A DNA stretch of 64,000 bases from Rhizopus arrhizus (taxonomy: Eukaryota > Mucoromycota > Mucoromycetes > Mucorales > Rhizopodaceae): the NCBI GenBank assembly GCA_024220505.1, contig JAKZZE010000002.1, positions 992,001 to 1,056,000 on the forward strand, given 5' to 3'. A model generated the notes under the pieces. The model was given only the letters and a program-made list of their open reading frames with translations, was not told the DNA's origin and ran no database searches. The position numbers were made by a program, and so were the translations under genes. Shown here in pieces: positions 52,957 to 64,000 of this stretch; within the stretch, counting starts at the first letter, position 1, and every line of letters begins with the position of its first letter.

Positions 52957-55660
52957 ATGACAAGTCTGGGAGAAAAGCGAATCACTTGGAGGCTTGGTAG
53001 ATTAAAAAGCTCCAAGGTATCCAAGCAATACATAAGAGAATTCGAAAAGACCACTCAAAATACGTTAAAAGCTCATATAATAACAATTGCTACTCCACTA
53101 CGAAATCACGAAAGAGCAACGACATACATTGAGCAGTTAAACAGACAACTTTTCGAAGTAATTTATCATTCCTTGAACAGAAGCTGTGGACATCAATTAC
53201 AACCAGTGGAACCATTGAAAGGCTTCTGGACAGGGAATATGTAAAAGGTCAATGAATACCGAGAAAGATGTTACCGTAAGTGGCGAAAATCTTAAGGACT
53301 AAACAAACTGAAATACTGGCTCAAACATCAAGAAGCCCACACAATATTACGGCGACTTATCCAAAAGAGGCGTAGAGAAAAATGGGAATCTTTCTGTCAA
53401 CAGCTGGCATCCAGTCAATATGCAAAAGCAATTGCCAAAATCAGTTGTGTACAAAAACGAAGAACAATAAGCCCAACATTTTCAACAATGGAAGGACCCA
53501 AGCATTCAGCCAATACAATAGCAAATCATCTTGAAAGCGTATTCTGTACAGGAAATGTAAAGGTAGAATATCAGTTCAGTCAGCTTACCATTTGAATTAG
53601 CTTGCCCAATTGCATTGCCAGATATCCTAGCAGCTATTCAATAACTCCCTTCGAACAAGGCTCCTGGTGTTGACCATGTAAAAAACGAGATGCTTCTTCC
53701 TGTTTAACATCTCCTTGCACCAATCTTGCTAGCATTGTTTCAATTATACTGGAAGTGGTCCTATGTTCCCGAAAGTTGGCGCGTGGCTCAAGTAGTACCT
53801 ATTCACAAGAAAAGCACTCCAACAGATCCTGGCAATTTTAGATCAATTAGCCTGACCTCAATCTTTCTCAAGGTTCTGGAACGCTGCCTTCAGAATGACA
53901 TCCAATTCCACAGCCCTCCCGTTGATATAGCGCAAGGCGAACTCAGAGAATGCCGTGGATCACTAGATCAAGCCCTTTGCTAGGTTGAAATACGCTAAAT
54001 ATTACGCATTTATCACAAAGCTAAACCTACTTCGATTTTCCTCGACATAAAACCAGCTTATGACATTATCGTTCATAATTTTATCTGGAAGTCTCTATAG
54101 CTAACAATACCACCTTCAGTCCTAGCTCTTCTCCAACACTTTTTTTACTCAAATTTACCTTGAGGATCTTAATAATGAGACTTCCTATCTCTTCTACCCA
54201 CGAACAGGAGTCCTACAAGGATCAGTACTTTCTCCACTACTCTATTCAATTTATATCAATGACCTACCGAAAAGACTACGATTGAAGCAGCCATTCAAGA
54301 ACACTTCCTTAATGGAATTAGTTCCCCATATTAATTGCTTGCTATATACCGACGATGTAGTCCTTATTGCTAAAAAAAAGCACGAATTCCAAAGCTATTA
54401 AGAATTCGCAAAGATTACAATTTCTCATTCGGCTTCCGTTGGAACCCATCTAAATGTGTGGTATTAAGTGACATGAACGACTACTTAAGCTATAAGCTTT
54501 ATGGGCAGACTTTACTCAAACAGCATTCCTTCTCATACCTTTGAGTTCCTTTTAAACCAGGTGGTTCCCTCAATCCACAAGAACTAACAGAACATAACGT
54601 TCGCAAGGCATTCGCTATGATGAACGTTCTGACCTCTGTGGGTGTCAACTCTAATGGTTTTGACAGATTATTATCCACTAGATTCTATGCACAAATAGTT
54701 TGCGCTCTGCTAGAATATGGATTAGCGATCAATCGGTTAACTGCTTCCCAAGTAAAAGCACCCGAAGATGCTCAGAATGAATGTTTATGTCGAATATATA
54801 GTACATTTAAACGAGCCTCAACCAAAGTTATACGTCACTTATCACGCTTACCAACAATGAAAGAACGAATAAACATACTCCAAGCTTAATTTCTCTTTCG
54901 ATATTTTACGCTACCTGAAGATGCTCTCTTGACAAAGCTTTGCCACACATATAACACGGCAGACACCAAAAATGGTACAAACTGTCCAAGTCCTCGCTTT
55001 GGAAAAGCATATCTCCTCCAGTAGAAAGCCTCAGCCTCAAGACTTTCAAAGTCATTAAGAAACAATTGTTGCAACAAGGTCCGGATGATCGAAAGTATCA
55101 TAAAAATTCAAACCTGCTTTCTTGCTGTCGATCAACAGCCTCACTTGATCTAATCCTTTGGTTGCCAATGACCCAAAAAGAACATAGCCTATACATAAGA
55201 TGACGCCTTGGATGGCTGCCTGGCGGCAGGCACAGGCATCCGAATCAGTCGCTGACAAAAAACGCATTCAATTCAATGTCTCAGCATGCACAACCGGCTA
55301 CAAATGCCTAGTACTATTGAAGATCCTTTGTTGTTTCTTTTACATCTACCAACAAAAATTCCTCGTTCAGGTCGTGCAGATACTCCTTGGATTCTTCGTT
55401 GGCCGACTATATGTTCAATCTTATTTGAACTAGATCACCTTTACCACTATATAGATACTTGTACCAGACCTCCATATGGTCAGCTCCTTCTAAACTGACT
55501 CTTAAAGTATTAAGTATGTTACCATGTTCCAATTGCTATTCTATTGAGCTTTCTTTACCCTTGATTCCGAAGGTTTTTTTAGCCTCACTTTACTTCATAT
55601 TGAACTAGTCCGGACGAACAGATGTGATAAACACCTCGGGCTCAAATGAATTTTATAAAT
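52957..55660 (+). pseudogene. LINE (non-LTR) reverse transcriptase relic, 5'-truncated
   Basis: Reading blocks in all three frames show the ORF2 of a LINE: LPSNKAPGVDHVKNEMLL, SYVPESWRVAQVVPIHKKS, NFRSISLTSIFLKVLERCL, FLDIKPAYD (motif A), TGVLQGSVLSPLLYSIYIND (motif B) and LLYTDDVVLIAKK (motif C with catalytic DD). They end in LPTKIPRSGRADTPWILRWP near 55400, typical of the C-terminal region. No endonuclease domain precedes it, so the copy is 5'-truncated. Many stops and frameshifts make it inactive. It inserted just upstream of TIM21. Its exact ends were not found. Confidence 0.8.
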
Positions 55661-55689
55661 AAACAATCTTTGATTTTTTGCGTCGAAAC

Positions 55690-57150
55690 AAGATTACATA
55701 CAAGTTGCAGTGACTAGAAATCTTGGCCAAATCAAGCACAGTATGTGGCAAGGAGGTCTTGCGTTCCATGGAAAATGATACGGCTACATCGAAGAAAGTG
55801 TAAGTACAAACAACCGGCGAGTGCAATTATCAAGTTATTGGTGCTGAATGTGTACTTGATAGCTCTGCTGACAACAGCACCATGGGACAAGATATACATA
55901 ATTTCAGTGACATCATATTGATACTGACTGAGATGCGCACAACACCAAATATCCTGTGCCCAACTGCTCAAGGCCAATATCACCTTGGTGATACTGACGT
56001 CAGCTTGTCGTTTTGTGCATTTCAAATGGTGGTTATGAACAGTCAGAACGATCTGAACATGGAGGAACACGTTCAACATATTTTGTAAGCAGCAACTTGT
56101 TTATGTAAATGAAGATAGGCAAAGAAAAGGAATTTCTCATATATGCGTACTATTCTATAGGGCATTATCCAGTTTTATGCTTGTACAAAATGACCGTTGA
56201 CACCCAGATATGAGAGACATCTTTGGTAGAGATAATTTGCAGAACATCCACAAGACATTGTAAGAGCAGTTTTCTGTAGGTACTTCTAGATTTACATTCA
56301 ACAAACAATTGTTAGATGCAATAGTAGACATCGTCAAGGTAAAGGCATTTTGAAAAGAATTCGTGCATCACTGATTATTATATATGATCTCAAGCGAAAA
56401 AAGACAGCACATGTGGATTTCCAAATCGACCTCCTTGTACTAGCTCGCAAGTCATCAATCATTAATGCCAAGATCATCCGATCCGTGTCTACATTGTACG
56501 TTTATAATTCAATTTTGCACCTTTGAAGAAGAGATCAATCACAATGTACTGATTATTTGTTTAAGATTAAGAAGCTCTCAAAGCAAGTGCTCAAGAATGA
56601 CATCATGAAGGCAGAACTCTGCCATAGGTATGTGGATGCGTTCCTATCTCCACTTTTCGATGACTCAGACGAAGGCGTACTGTTTCAATGGTAAGTATCA
56701 ATTCGGCCTCGTTTGTGAACGTGGATGCATCTGTATTTATCAGCACATAGAGTGGGCGAAAAAGAACTGCAACCCGAGTTCAATTCTCGCTAGATTCCCA
56801 TGTTCTGGACAAGCTAATGTACTGAAGCTTCATACCTGCTACAGCATAAAAGTATCTTCTGTTGTACTCATATTAGTCCTATGTTAATGACTTACACCAC
56901 ATTAGTATGTTGGAGTTGTGCACTATTCGTATCCCATCTTGTCTTGTCGACCTTCTGGCTTATCTAACCCAGGCTGATGATATCTCTGCGGTTTTACAAT
57001 ACTATGATAATCGGTGTATTCACCTCCCCTCTGATCAAGTCCCCCAATGTGAAGGTCGCAAAAGAGGCTCCCTGTTCGATGAAGCGTTTGATGATGCCGC
57101 CTCGTCTTCCAAATCCAACAAACACCGTTGCTACACAATGTATATTCACT
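55690..57150 (+). pseudogene. Decayed gene of an uncharacterised Mucorales-type family
   Basis: Discontinuous coding blocks lie on the plus strand: KEVLRSMENDTATSKK, CVLDSSADNSTMGQDIHNF, RKKTAHVDFQIDLLVLARKS, KAELCHRYVDAFLSPLFDDS, and ELCTIRIPSCLVDLLAYLTQ with SAVLQYYDNRCIHLPS. I recall similar blocks, in this order, from multi-copy proteins of unknown function in Mucorales. Stops, frameshifts and missing middle sequence indicate a pseudogene, though some gaps look like introns. Function unknown. Confidence 0.5.
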
Positions 57151-59494
57151 TGTATGCCCATTTTTTTATATATCATATTTTGTACTTTTATTGTCTCAGA
57201 GGGGTTTTCTTTTTTCATCCGCTCCTTCCATATATTTTTGATAAAAAGATTATTAGTGCGAAAGAGGGTTTCAATGGCTATATCTCAAGTCTCTTCCTCC
57301 TCGATAGAATCACTGTATGGTTGATAGTAGTAAAATATGACATTTTGCGACATGTTGCAAAATAAAAGACTGTTCCCTTTTTTTCCAGTTACAAAAAAAA
57401 AGGTAATCAGAAACTTATTGGCTGACAAAAAGATTGCAGTTGCAACCCCCTCCCAGTTTTTACATTTCCAAACGCAAATCTCTGTACCAAGGTCATTTAT
57501 ACAAAATGCAAACTAGTACTACGTTAATCCAACTGGTATAACTGTACAAGGATACGTAAAATACTCTTTACGTGCTTTCTCTCACATGAATAGTCAATAT
57601 ATTTTTATGTCACGATTCAAAATTATATATTTTTTTATAGAGTATTGGCCTACTATACTCTTTAAAATAGAATTGATTTATAAACCATTTTAACAATTTA
57701 CAGTTGTATACTTAATGCAAAATTAAAGTAATCATGGTGATAAGTGATGGATATATTATAGATTTAGAAAGAAATATTGTAGTGATCTTCTCCTCCCTTT
57801 TTCTCTCTCCACTTTTGAATCCCCCTATCTTTGGACCCTCTTTTCTAAACCTCGGTAAATTAAAAAAGTATGATTTTCAGTGGCAAACACTTCTTGTTTT
57901 AGAAAATATGAAAACTTGGCGTATTTGTGTTAATTTTCTTTTTAGTCGTAATCAGGTTGTTAATTCTATTAATAATGTCATATATAATAAATTAAGATTT
58001 TCTTATGGATGAAGCTGAGAACATCACTTGAGTGTTTTTAATAGCTTTTGCTATATGAGCCTAACATGCCCATTTTAAGTTAAAATTTGACATCGAACGC
58101 CTTTTTCATTAAATTTATGAATTTACAACAGAAGCACCTTACAAACCCACACTCCTATAGTAATGAGAATAATTAATTTTAGCCTTTGATATAGACATAT
58201 TATAGGGAAGTGCTTTAGTGAATAACATGTAGACGGCTTGATATCAAATATAGGTGGCTTGATGCACCTTTGTCTTAACTGAACGAGAGAAATATATATA
58301 ATTGAATTGCTTACATTAATAAAGTTTCGCTGTATAATGCAAACGCTCGTGCTTTCATAGTTTTTAATTTACCAAAAAAAAAGGTGCTCTTATAAGGGGA
58401 ATTATTATAATTTAATTAAAATGATGAAAGGAGATGTCAAAGAGGGAGAAATCAAGCAAGAAACAGGTCTTACACATACAAGCAGTAAGAAAGTGTTACA
58501 TAATCATTTTTTTAACTTTCTCCCTCCATTCTTTATATAGTCTCCTTATGACTCCTTTTTTCAGACTTTTTATCCCAGGAATAGAATATTTCTAGTTGAC
58601 TTAATCATTTTAAGCGATTTAATCAAAATGTTTAATATTTACACTTGTGAAAAAAAGTCCTGATTCTATGCCAAATGTACAGCACATATAGTTTATATCC
58701 CCTTGCAGTTTTTGGACCTACTCGAATAATATTGTACTATGTTTATCTGAACATTGAAAAGAGCTGTAAACTAAGATTCGAGATCTCTAAGGGGTTGTCA
58801 CTATTTTTTCTGTATTTTTTTTTTCTTCAAAAAAAATTCTTAAGCAAAAAAAAAAAGCAAAAAGTATACTAGTGTACAGTTTACTCTCCTCTTTTCGTTT
58901 GTTGTCTTTATGGCTTATAATATTTAAAAATAAAACAAATTTTTATATTTAATATATATCCCTTTAGCACCGAACGCGTTTTATGATACCGAGCTCCTAT
59001 ATCTATTAATATGATGCGCAATGAGGATTTAGAATAATATTGTATCGATCACTTTTTAACCCTTGTTTTTGCTAGCCTGAAACATTAGGACAACCCATAA
59101 GAGTTGTAGACTTATCATTTTCTTTATGTCCTCTGACTTATACTTATCTTTTCCCTCCTTGCTTTTTGGGAATTTAAACTATCCCCTTTATCTGTCCTCT
59201 TTCTGTGTGTTATTCTCCCTTCAACAAATTTTTTTGTTAATATTCTTATACTTTTATCTTTACTGCCTGAAAGCTAGAGGGTCTTTGACACATTTCTGAC
59301 CTATCCCCTTTCTTCTAATGAAGTTTTCTTCTCCCTTTCCCCTAACGCTTTGCTTCTCTCCATTGTTTGGATTACTTTTTTTTTATTCTAAAATATATAA
59401 ATACTAGAAAATATATCCAATCTTTTTTTTTGCATTATAAAGTTTTCTTTTTCTTTTTAACTTTTATATATAAAATACTTTAACAAAAAATTCA
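57151..59494. other. Large AT-rich intergenic region upstream of the homeobox gene
   Basis: No convincing gene was seen. A 92-codon frame at 57734-58012 resembles nothing I know. The last 200 bp are T/C-rich, with a TATAAATA at about 59395, a plausible promoter for the gene at 59495. Confidence 0.45.
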
Positions 59495-60460
59495 ATGACA
59501 TCCGACATGTTAATGCAGCCTTTTGAACAGTCATTTATAGTAAACAATGAGTATTATCGCAACAGCAGCCAAATGTTGATGGGACAAGGCAACTACATGT
59601 TAGGATACAGCATGCCTACTGAAAATCTTGACTTCCGTCCTACTTTTTACAACCCGTTTGAAATCAAACATCGAAGACGTACCTCCCGTGCCCAACTCAA
59701 AGTACTTGAAGAATCCTTCTCAGAGAACCCCAAACCTAACGCTACCGTTCGTCGCATCCTCGCTCAACAGTTGGATATGACTCCTCGTGGTGTACAAATC
59801 TGGTTTCAAAACAGAAGAGCAAAGGCTAAGTTACTCAGACGTAAATCAACTCAAAATGAAGCCACAACTATGATCATGTCCCCTTCTCCTCAACAAAAGT
59901 CTCATTCCGCTCATTCTCCTCATCCTTCTCATTTGGCTAACAACGTGAGCGCTCGATCTGTTGCCACAGCCGCTGCAGCCTCATGTATCTTTGACAGAAA
60001 GGATTGCATAAAAAGAGAAGAAGAGGAACGTTATCCCGCCTGCGAGAGATCCGAGGACTGGTTCAAGGTTCCTTTACATCCACTTGCTCCCGTTATTCAA
60101 CAAGAGACCGGTATTTCCGTAGCTATTAGTGCTGATGAATGGAGAAGACGATCATGTCCTGCCATTACTGCAAAAGCATTCGTTCCAAGGTACGAACAAG
60201 AAATGATGTTTGAATATCAACAACTCAGCAATCGACGTATGACAGATTTATGTGATCTACCCAAGTACAACGAATGTCAAACCCCTCAATGGAACTCTTC
60301 CCCTGTAGACTTTTTCCAAACGTTAAATTATTCACCTGTTTCTCAGCAAATGACACCCAAATTATCTACTGGTTCTCCCATTTCTGTTGAAGGTGGCTAT
60401 TATGACTCCTGTCTTGATATCATCTTATCCTCTTCGTCCTCACCAGCTCCTATGTTATAA
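59495..60460 (+). CDS. Homeobox transcription factor
   Basis: The single exon encodes 321 aa. The homeodomain spans about residues 58-115: HRRRTSRAQLKVLEESF (helix 1), a middle helix around VRRILAQQLDM, and the recognition helix RGVQIWFQNRRAKAKLL with the diagnostic WF-N-R. Spacing fits a typical 60-residue homeodomain. The rest is Ser/Pro/His-rich and probably disordered, with a short Ala run (VATAAAAS). The start MTSDMLMQPF is the first ATG after a TATA box and pyrimidine-rich leader. By family knowledge it is a nuclear DNA-binding regulator; its targets cannot be told. Fungal relatives act in morphogenesis or stress. Confidence 0.93.
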   Translation: MTSDMLMQPFEQSFIVNNEYYRNSSQMLMGQGNYMLGYSMPTENLDFRPTFYNPFEIKHRRRTSRAQLKVLEESFSENPKPNATVRRILAQQLDMTPRGVQIWFQNRRAKAKLLRRKSTQNEATTMIMSPSPQQKSHSAHSPHPSHLANNVSARSVATAAAASCIFDRKDCIKREEEERYPACERSEDWFKVPLHPLAPVIQQETGISVAISADEWRRRSCPAITAKAFVPRYEQEMMFEYQQLSNRRMTDLCDLPKYNECQTPQWNSSPVDFFQTLNYSPVSQQMTPKLSTGSPISVEGGYYDSCLDIILSSSSSPAPML

Positions 60461-61464
60461 GTCTCTCCCTTGAAGGAAAGGGGAGACTGTCATTAAACCC
60501 CTATCTTTTTTTTTCTTATATACAGTCATTATTTTCCTTGCATTTTTATATTAATTACCAGTTTTTTCTTTTTTTAATTATTCTCCCTCTTTAAAAATTC
60601 CCTTTTTATATTTTTATTTTTTCTATATTCATCATTTTATATGCCTTTTATTTAATTTTACATTTTGCATTTTATAGCATTTTCATATACCTTTTCCTTG
60701 CTAATTTTCTTTCAACTGAAAGTAATTACGAGTATGCTTTTTTATATATAATCTTTTTTTTTTGTATATGCTTTTAATACTGCTTAGTCTTCATTCCTTT
60801 ATAATACATTTTTGCGTGCTTAATTTTTGTGTAAAAGATTACAGAAAAAACAAATAAAATATCATAGATTGTTTTATAAAAATACGAATGCTTTACTACA
60901 TTCTCATTAACCAGTGCCATTTATCTTATGCTTTGATGTAAAGCAAATTATATGATTCGTTGTTCGTACATAAAAAGGTTAGAATTAAATTTCATACCTT
61001 ATAGCTATGTTGTATATAGAGTTTACTTATCATTAGCAGTGTCTGTTAACTATAAGCTCCATATGGTTCTACAGCCGTAAATGAATATCCCTCTTTTAAA
61101 GAATCAATATAAAGATATTATACAGCACATAAGTTGTATATAGGTAAAAAAGTGATTTTTAGAGAAAAAATGTATGAGAAATAAATATTAAAACATAATT
61201 AAACAAACTGTGTCATCTTTTTTACAATGTTTTTTTTCTTTTCTTTCTGTTGATAGTATTCAAACTTATTAGGCCGGAACATTTAATCATGTATTCCTTT
61301 TTATTTCCATTTATAGAGAACATATTTACATGAATTGAGAGAAACTACAGTAATTTTGATACTATCAATTGCTTTGTTTCCATATGACTTCTACAATATT
61401 GAGAACATCTCTTTATTTGGATTTCTTCCTTCATGAACTGATCTAAAGTATTGACCTATGGTTT
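60461..61464. other. Intergenic region, no gene seen
   Basis: A T-rich 3' flank of the homeobox gene is followed by AT-rich sequence. No RNA gene or repeat was recognised. Confidence 0.45.
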
Positions 61465-61653
61465 TTATATATGGAATAGTTTTCTTTTTTTCTTTTTTTT
61501 TTGGGAGGGGCAAATATTGGCATTGAGTGTGTCAATGGTTGAGAATAGGTTGTTGAGGTGTGTTTGGAAATTGGACAAATTAACAAATTTCGATATTAGC
61601 TTCGAAATAGACTCACAGTTATGCTTGACTGATTCAGCGTGTATTGCCTCCAA
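61465..61653 (-). CDS. Possible exon of a small helical protein
   Basis: The minus-strand frame encodes a heptad-rich helix (SISKLISKFVNLSNFQTHLN, then LFSTIDTLNANI) ending in a Lys run from poly-A. A further block (DHDQHNSQES) lies upstream at about 61790-61820 in a different frame. It looks like a small coiled-coil protein or a fragment of one, but no family was recognised and the exon limits are uncertain. Confidence 0.25.
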   Translation of the reverse strand: MEAIHAESVKHNCESISKLISKFVNLSNFQTHLNNLFSTIDTLNANICPSQKKKKKRKLFHI

Positions 61654-61699
61654 ATCATATTACTTACATGCCAATAGAATAATTCTTTAAATAAAACCT

Positions 61700-62229
61700 C
61701 TTCTCCCTCTATCACTTCGATGCTATTAATGCCAGTACTACATTGATTTTTTTTTCATGCGTTTTGTCTAACAATTGTCAAGACTCTTGAGAGTTGTGCT
61801 GATCATGATCTAAAAACGAGAAGTAAATTGAAAAAAGAAATGCTTCAATTATTTATAGTAACTCATTCATGGAATTAGCAATGGGAATGCAGTATTCTAT
61901 GAAGTTGAAATTAAATTAACAACTTATCGCACATTTTATCGAAATACTATAAAGATTTTATTTATTTTTCTACGACCATTTAATGTATGTATTTAAAATT
62001 AAATAGGACTTTAGTCATTTGCTTTACACGCTCGATTTCGAAAAAAAAATAAGTCTCAAAACAAAGGACAGAAGGGAACATCATAATGTCGACTTTCTAT
62101 ACTTTAAAGAATTTTTCTTTGTAAATGAAACTCTTAATGTTTATTAAAACTCATCAAAGAGTAAAAGGGATACAAAAACGGTACAAGTGTATTAAATCAT
62201 GATTTGTTACGAAAATACAATAAAGTATT
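61700..62229. other. Intergenic region
   Basis: The sequence is AT-rich with no gene recognised, apart from the possible upstream exon scrap near 61800. Confidence 0.4.
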
Positions 62230-62930
62230 TAGCATAAAGAATTATAAGTAGCTAGCTTTGATAGTTCTTTCTGGATTAGCTTGATAATAATATCGTCCAA
62301 GCAGGAGTCTGTTCAAAGAATTGATGTCAGCGTGCTTTCCATATAAATCGAATGGCTGTGGTAAAATAAGCCATGCACTATGATTGTCATGGTAGTACTT
62401 AGAAAGTCTAAGTGTAGATAAGTCCTAGAATATTGAGCTGTAGCTAGGATCCTTAAGAATTGACAAGTATTTTTTGAAAGCTACTTTTCACAAGTCTTAT
62501 TTTTGAATGCAAGTAGAGAGCATATGTTGTTCTATTCCTGGTAATTTGCACTTTGGATAATATTTATCCTCAACACTTGCTGGAGTGATTCTGTGTAAAT
62601 TGAATCGAGTGAATAGCTTTTGATGAAGAAGTCTGTATCATACATTTCTTTGGATATAGTGCAGAGAACCACTAATAAAAGCTTTCCGGTTGTTGTGGCT
62701 TATATTTGTGATTTGCAAATTTGCGTTACTGAACATTGTCTTTAGTTGACGATTCTTAACACCATAAATTCAACCACTTGGCTTGAGAAAGAGATAGGCG
62801 TTGAAGCGATGAGTAAGTATATGGGATACTAGGTTGTCTGTAATGCAAGATGTTGGAGAGTAAGTGTTATTGCCAGAAATTAAAAAAAAGGAGGCATATC
62901 AACTCTAGTATGAGGTACGAGCATTAATGA
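62230..62930 (-). pseudogene. LINE ORF2 C-terminal relic
   Basis: The minus strand, mainly in one frame with a few stops, reads LHQKLFTRFNLHRITPASVE, DKYYPKCKLPGIEQHMLSTC and LPQPFDLYGKHADINSLNRL. The second block holds a degraded Cys/His motif, as found at the C-terminus of many LINE ORF2 proteins. An upstream block (HILTHRFNAYLFLKPSG) fits the same protein. It lies just downstream of the kinase gene and is clearly inactive. Confidence 0.55.
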
Positions 62931-63044
62931 AGAATTATTAAGATATATCAAAGACACCGCGCGCTCAATTTATGCCTTTTTTATTATTGTAAATAAAACT
63001 TTATTTTTAATCAAATAATTAAAACCAGTGCTTGATGCCAAAGA

Positions 63045-64000
<956 letters not shown>

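Noticed and set aside
57734..58012. 92-codon plus-strand frame
   Set aside because: AT-rich codons, no recognisable domain, no splice-linked neighbour. Listed only as part of the intergenic region.

Overview
The window is nuclear DNA of a filamentous fungus, most likely a member of the Mucoromycota (Mucorales-like). It is AT-rich and its genes carry short GT-AG introns of about 50-90 nt. It encodes a fungal septin of the Cdc3/AspB type, a Pkc1-type kinase and a class II aldolase. It also holds fragments of protein families that I recall as expanded in Mucorales. The species cannot be named from the sequence.

The left 30 kb is almost entirely mobile DNA. A minus-strand LINE-like ORF1 with two CCHC zinc knuckles is cut in two (1-639 and 23257-23817) by a 22.6-kb block (640-23256). 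The block is a set of nested insertions whose borders can be read to the base. The outer Tc1-type element A (640-23256) is interrupted by element B1 (1566-16732), a solo LTR (16858-17280), element C (17300-18971) and element E (19165-22861). B1 holds a complete chromodomain Ty3/gypsy element, Gypsy-1 (2192-8313), and a Tc1-type element D (8576-15982). D in turn holds a second complete Ty3/gypsy element, Gypsy-2 (9976-15716). E holds a second copy of B (19708-21765), which holds another solo Gypsy-1 LTR (20264-20686). Each insertion has matching target duplications, and removing inner elements rejoins the outer reading frames. To the right lies a third Ty3/gypsy element on the minus strand (Gypsy-3, about 23.9-28.9 kb), with a one-base deletion that separates its chromodomain, followed by an old LTR relic.

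From 31 to 43 kb there is a mixed zone. It contains a multi-exon uncharacterised gene (31241-33347), a broken gene with a 619-bp tandem repeat (33999-35790), a decayed Tnp2/CACTA transposase (36312-38707), a small basic-tailed gene (38768-39308), a DDE transposase relic (39720-40857) and an AP-1 gamma-adaptin pseudogene (41191-42665).

From 43 to 53 kb lies a compact housekeeping cluster: LSM6 (U6 snRNP/mRNA decay ring), FBA1 (fructose-bisphosphate aldolase), BRF1 (TFIIIB subunit), a septin and TIM21 (mitochondrial import). It is broken only by one transposase relic at 48.6-50.0 kb. These genes are independent housekeeping genes and not an operon. The right end holds a LINE reverse-transcriptase relic (53.0-55.7 kb), a decayed Mucorales-type gene, a single-exon homeobox gene (59495-60460), a second LINE scrap and the 3' end of a PKC1-like kinase gene running off the edge.

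No tRNA, rRNA or CRISPR array was recognised. The strongest observation is the completely resolvable transposon nest. I found no convincing sign of a wholly new biochemical system.
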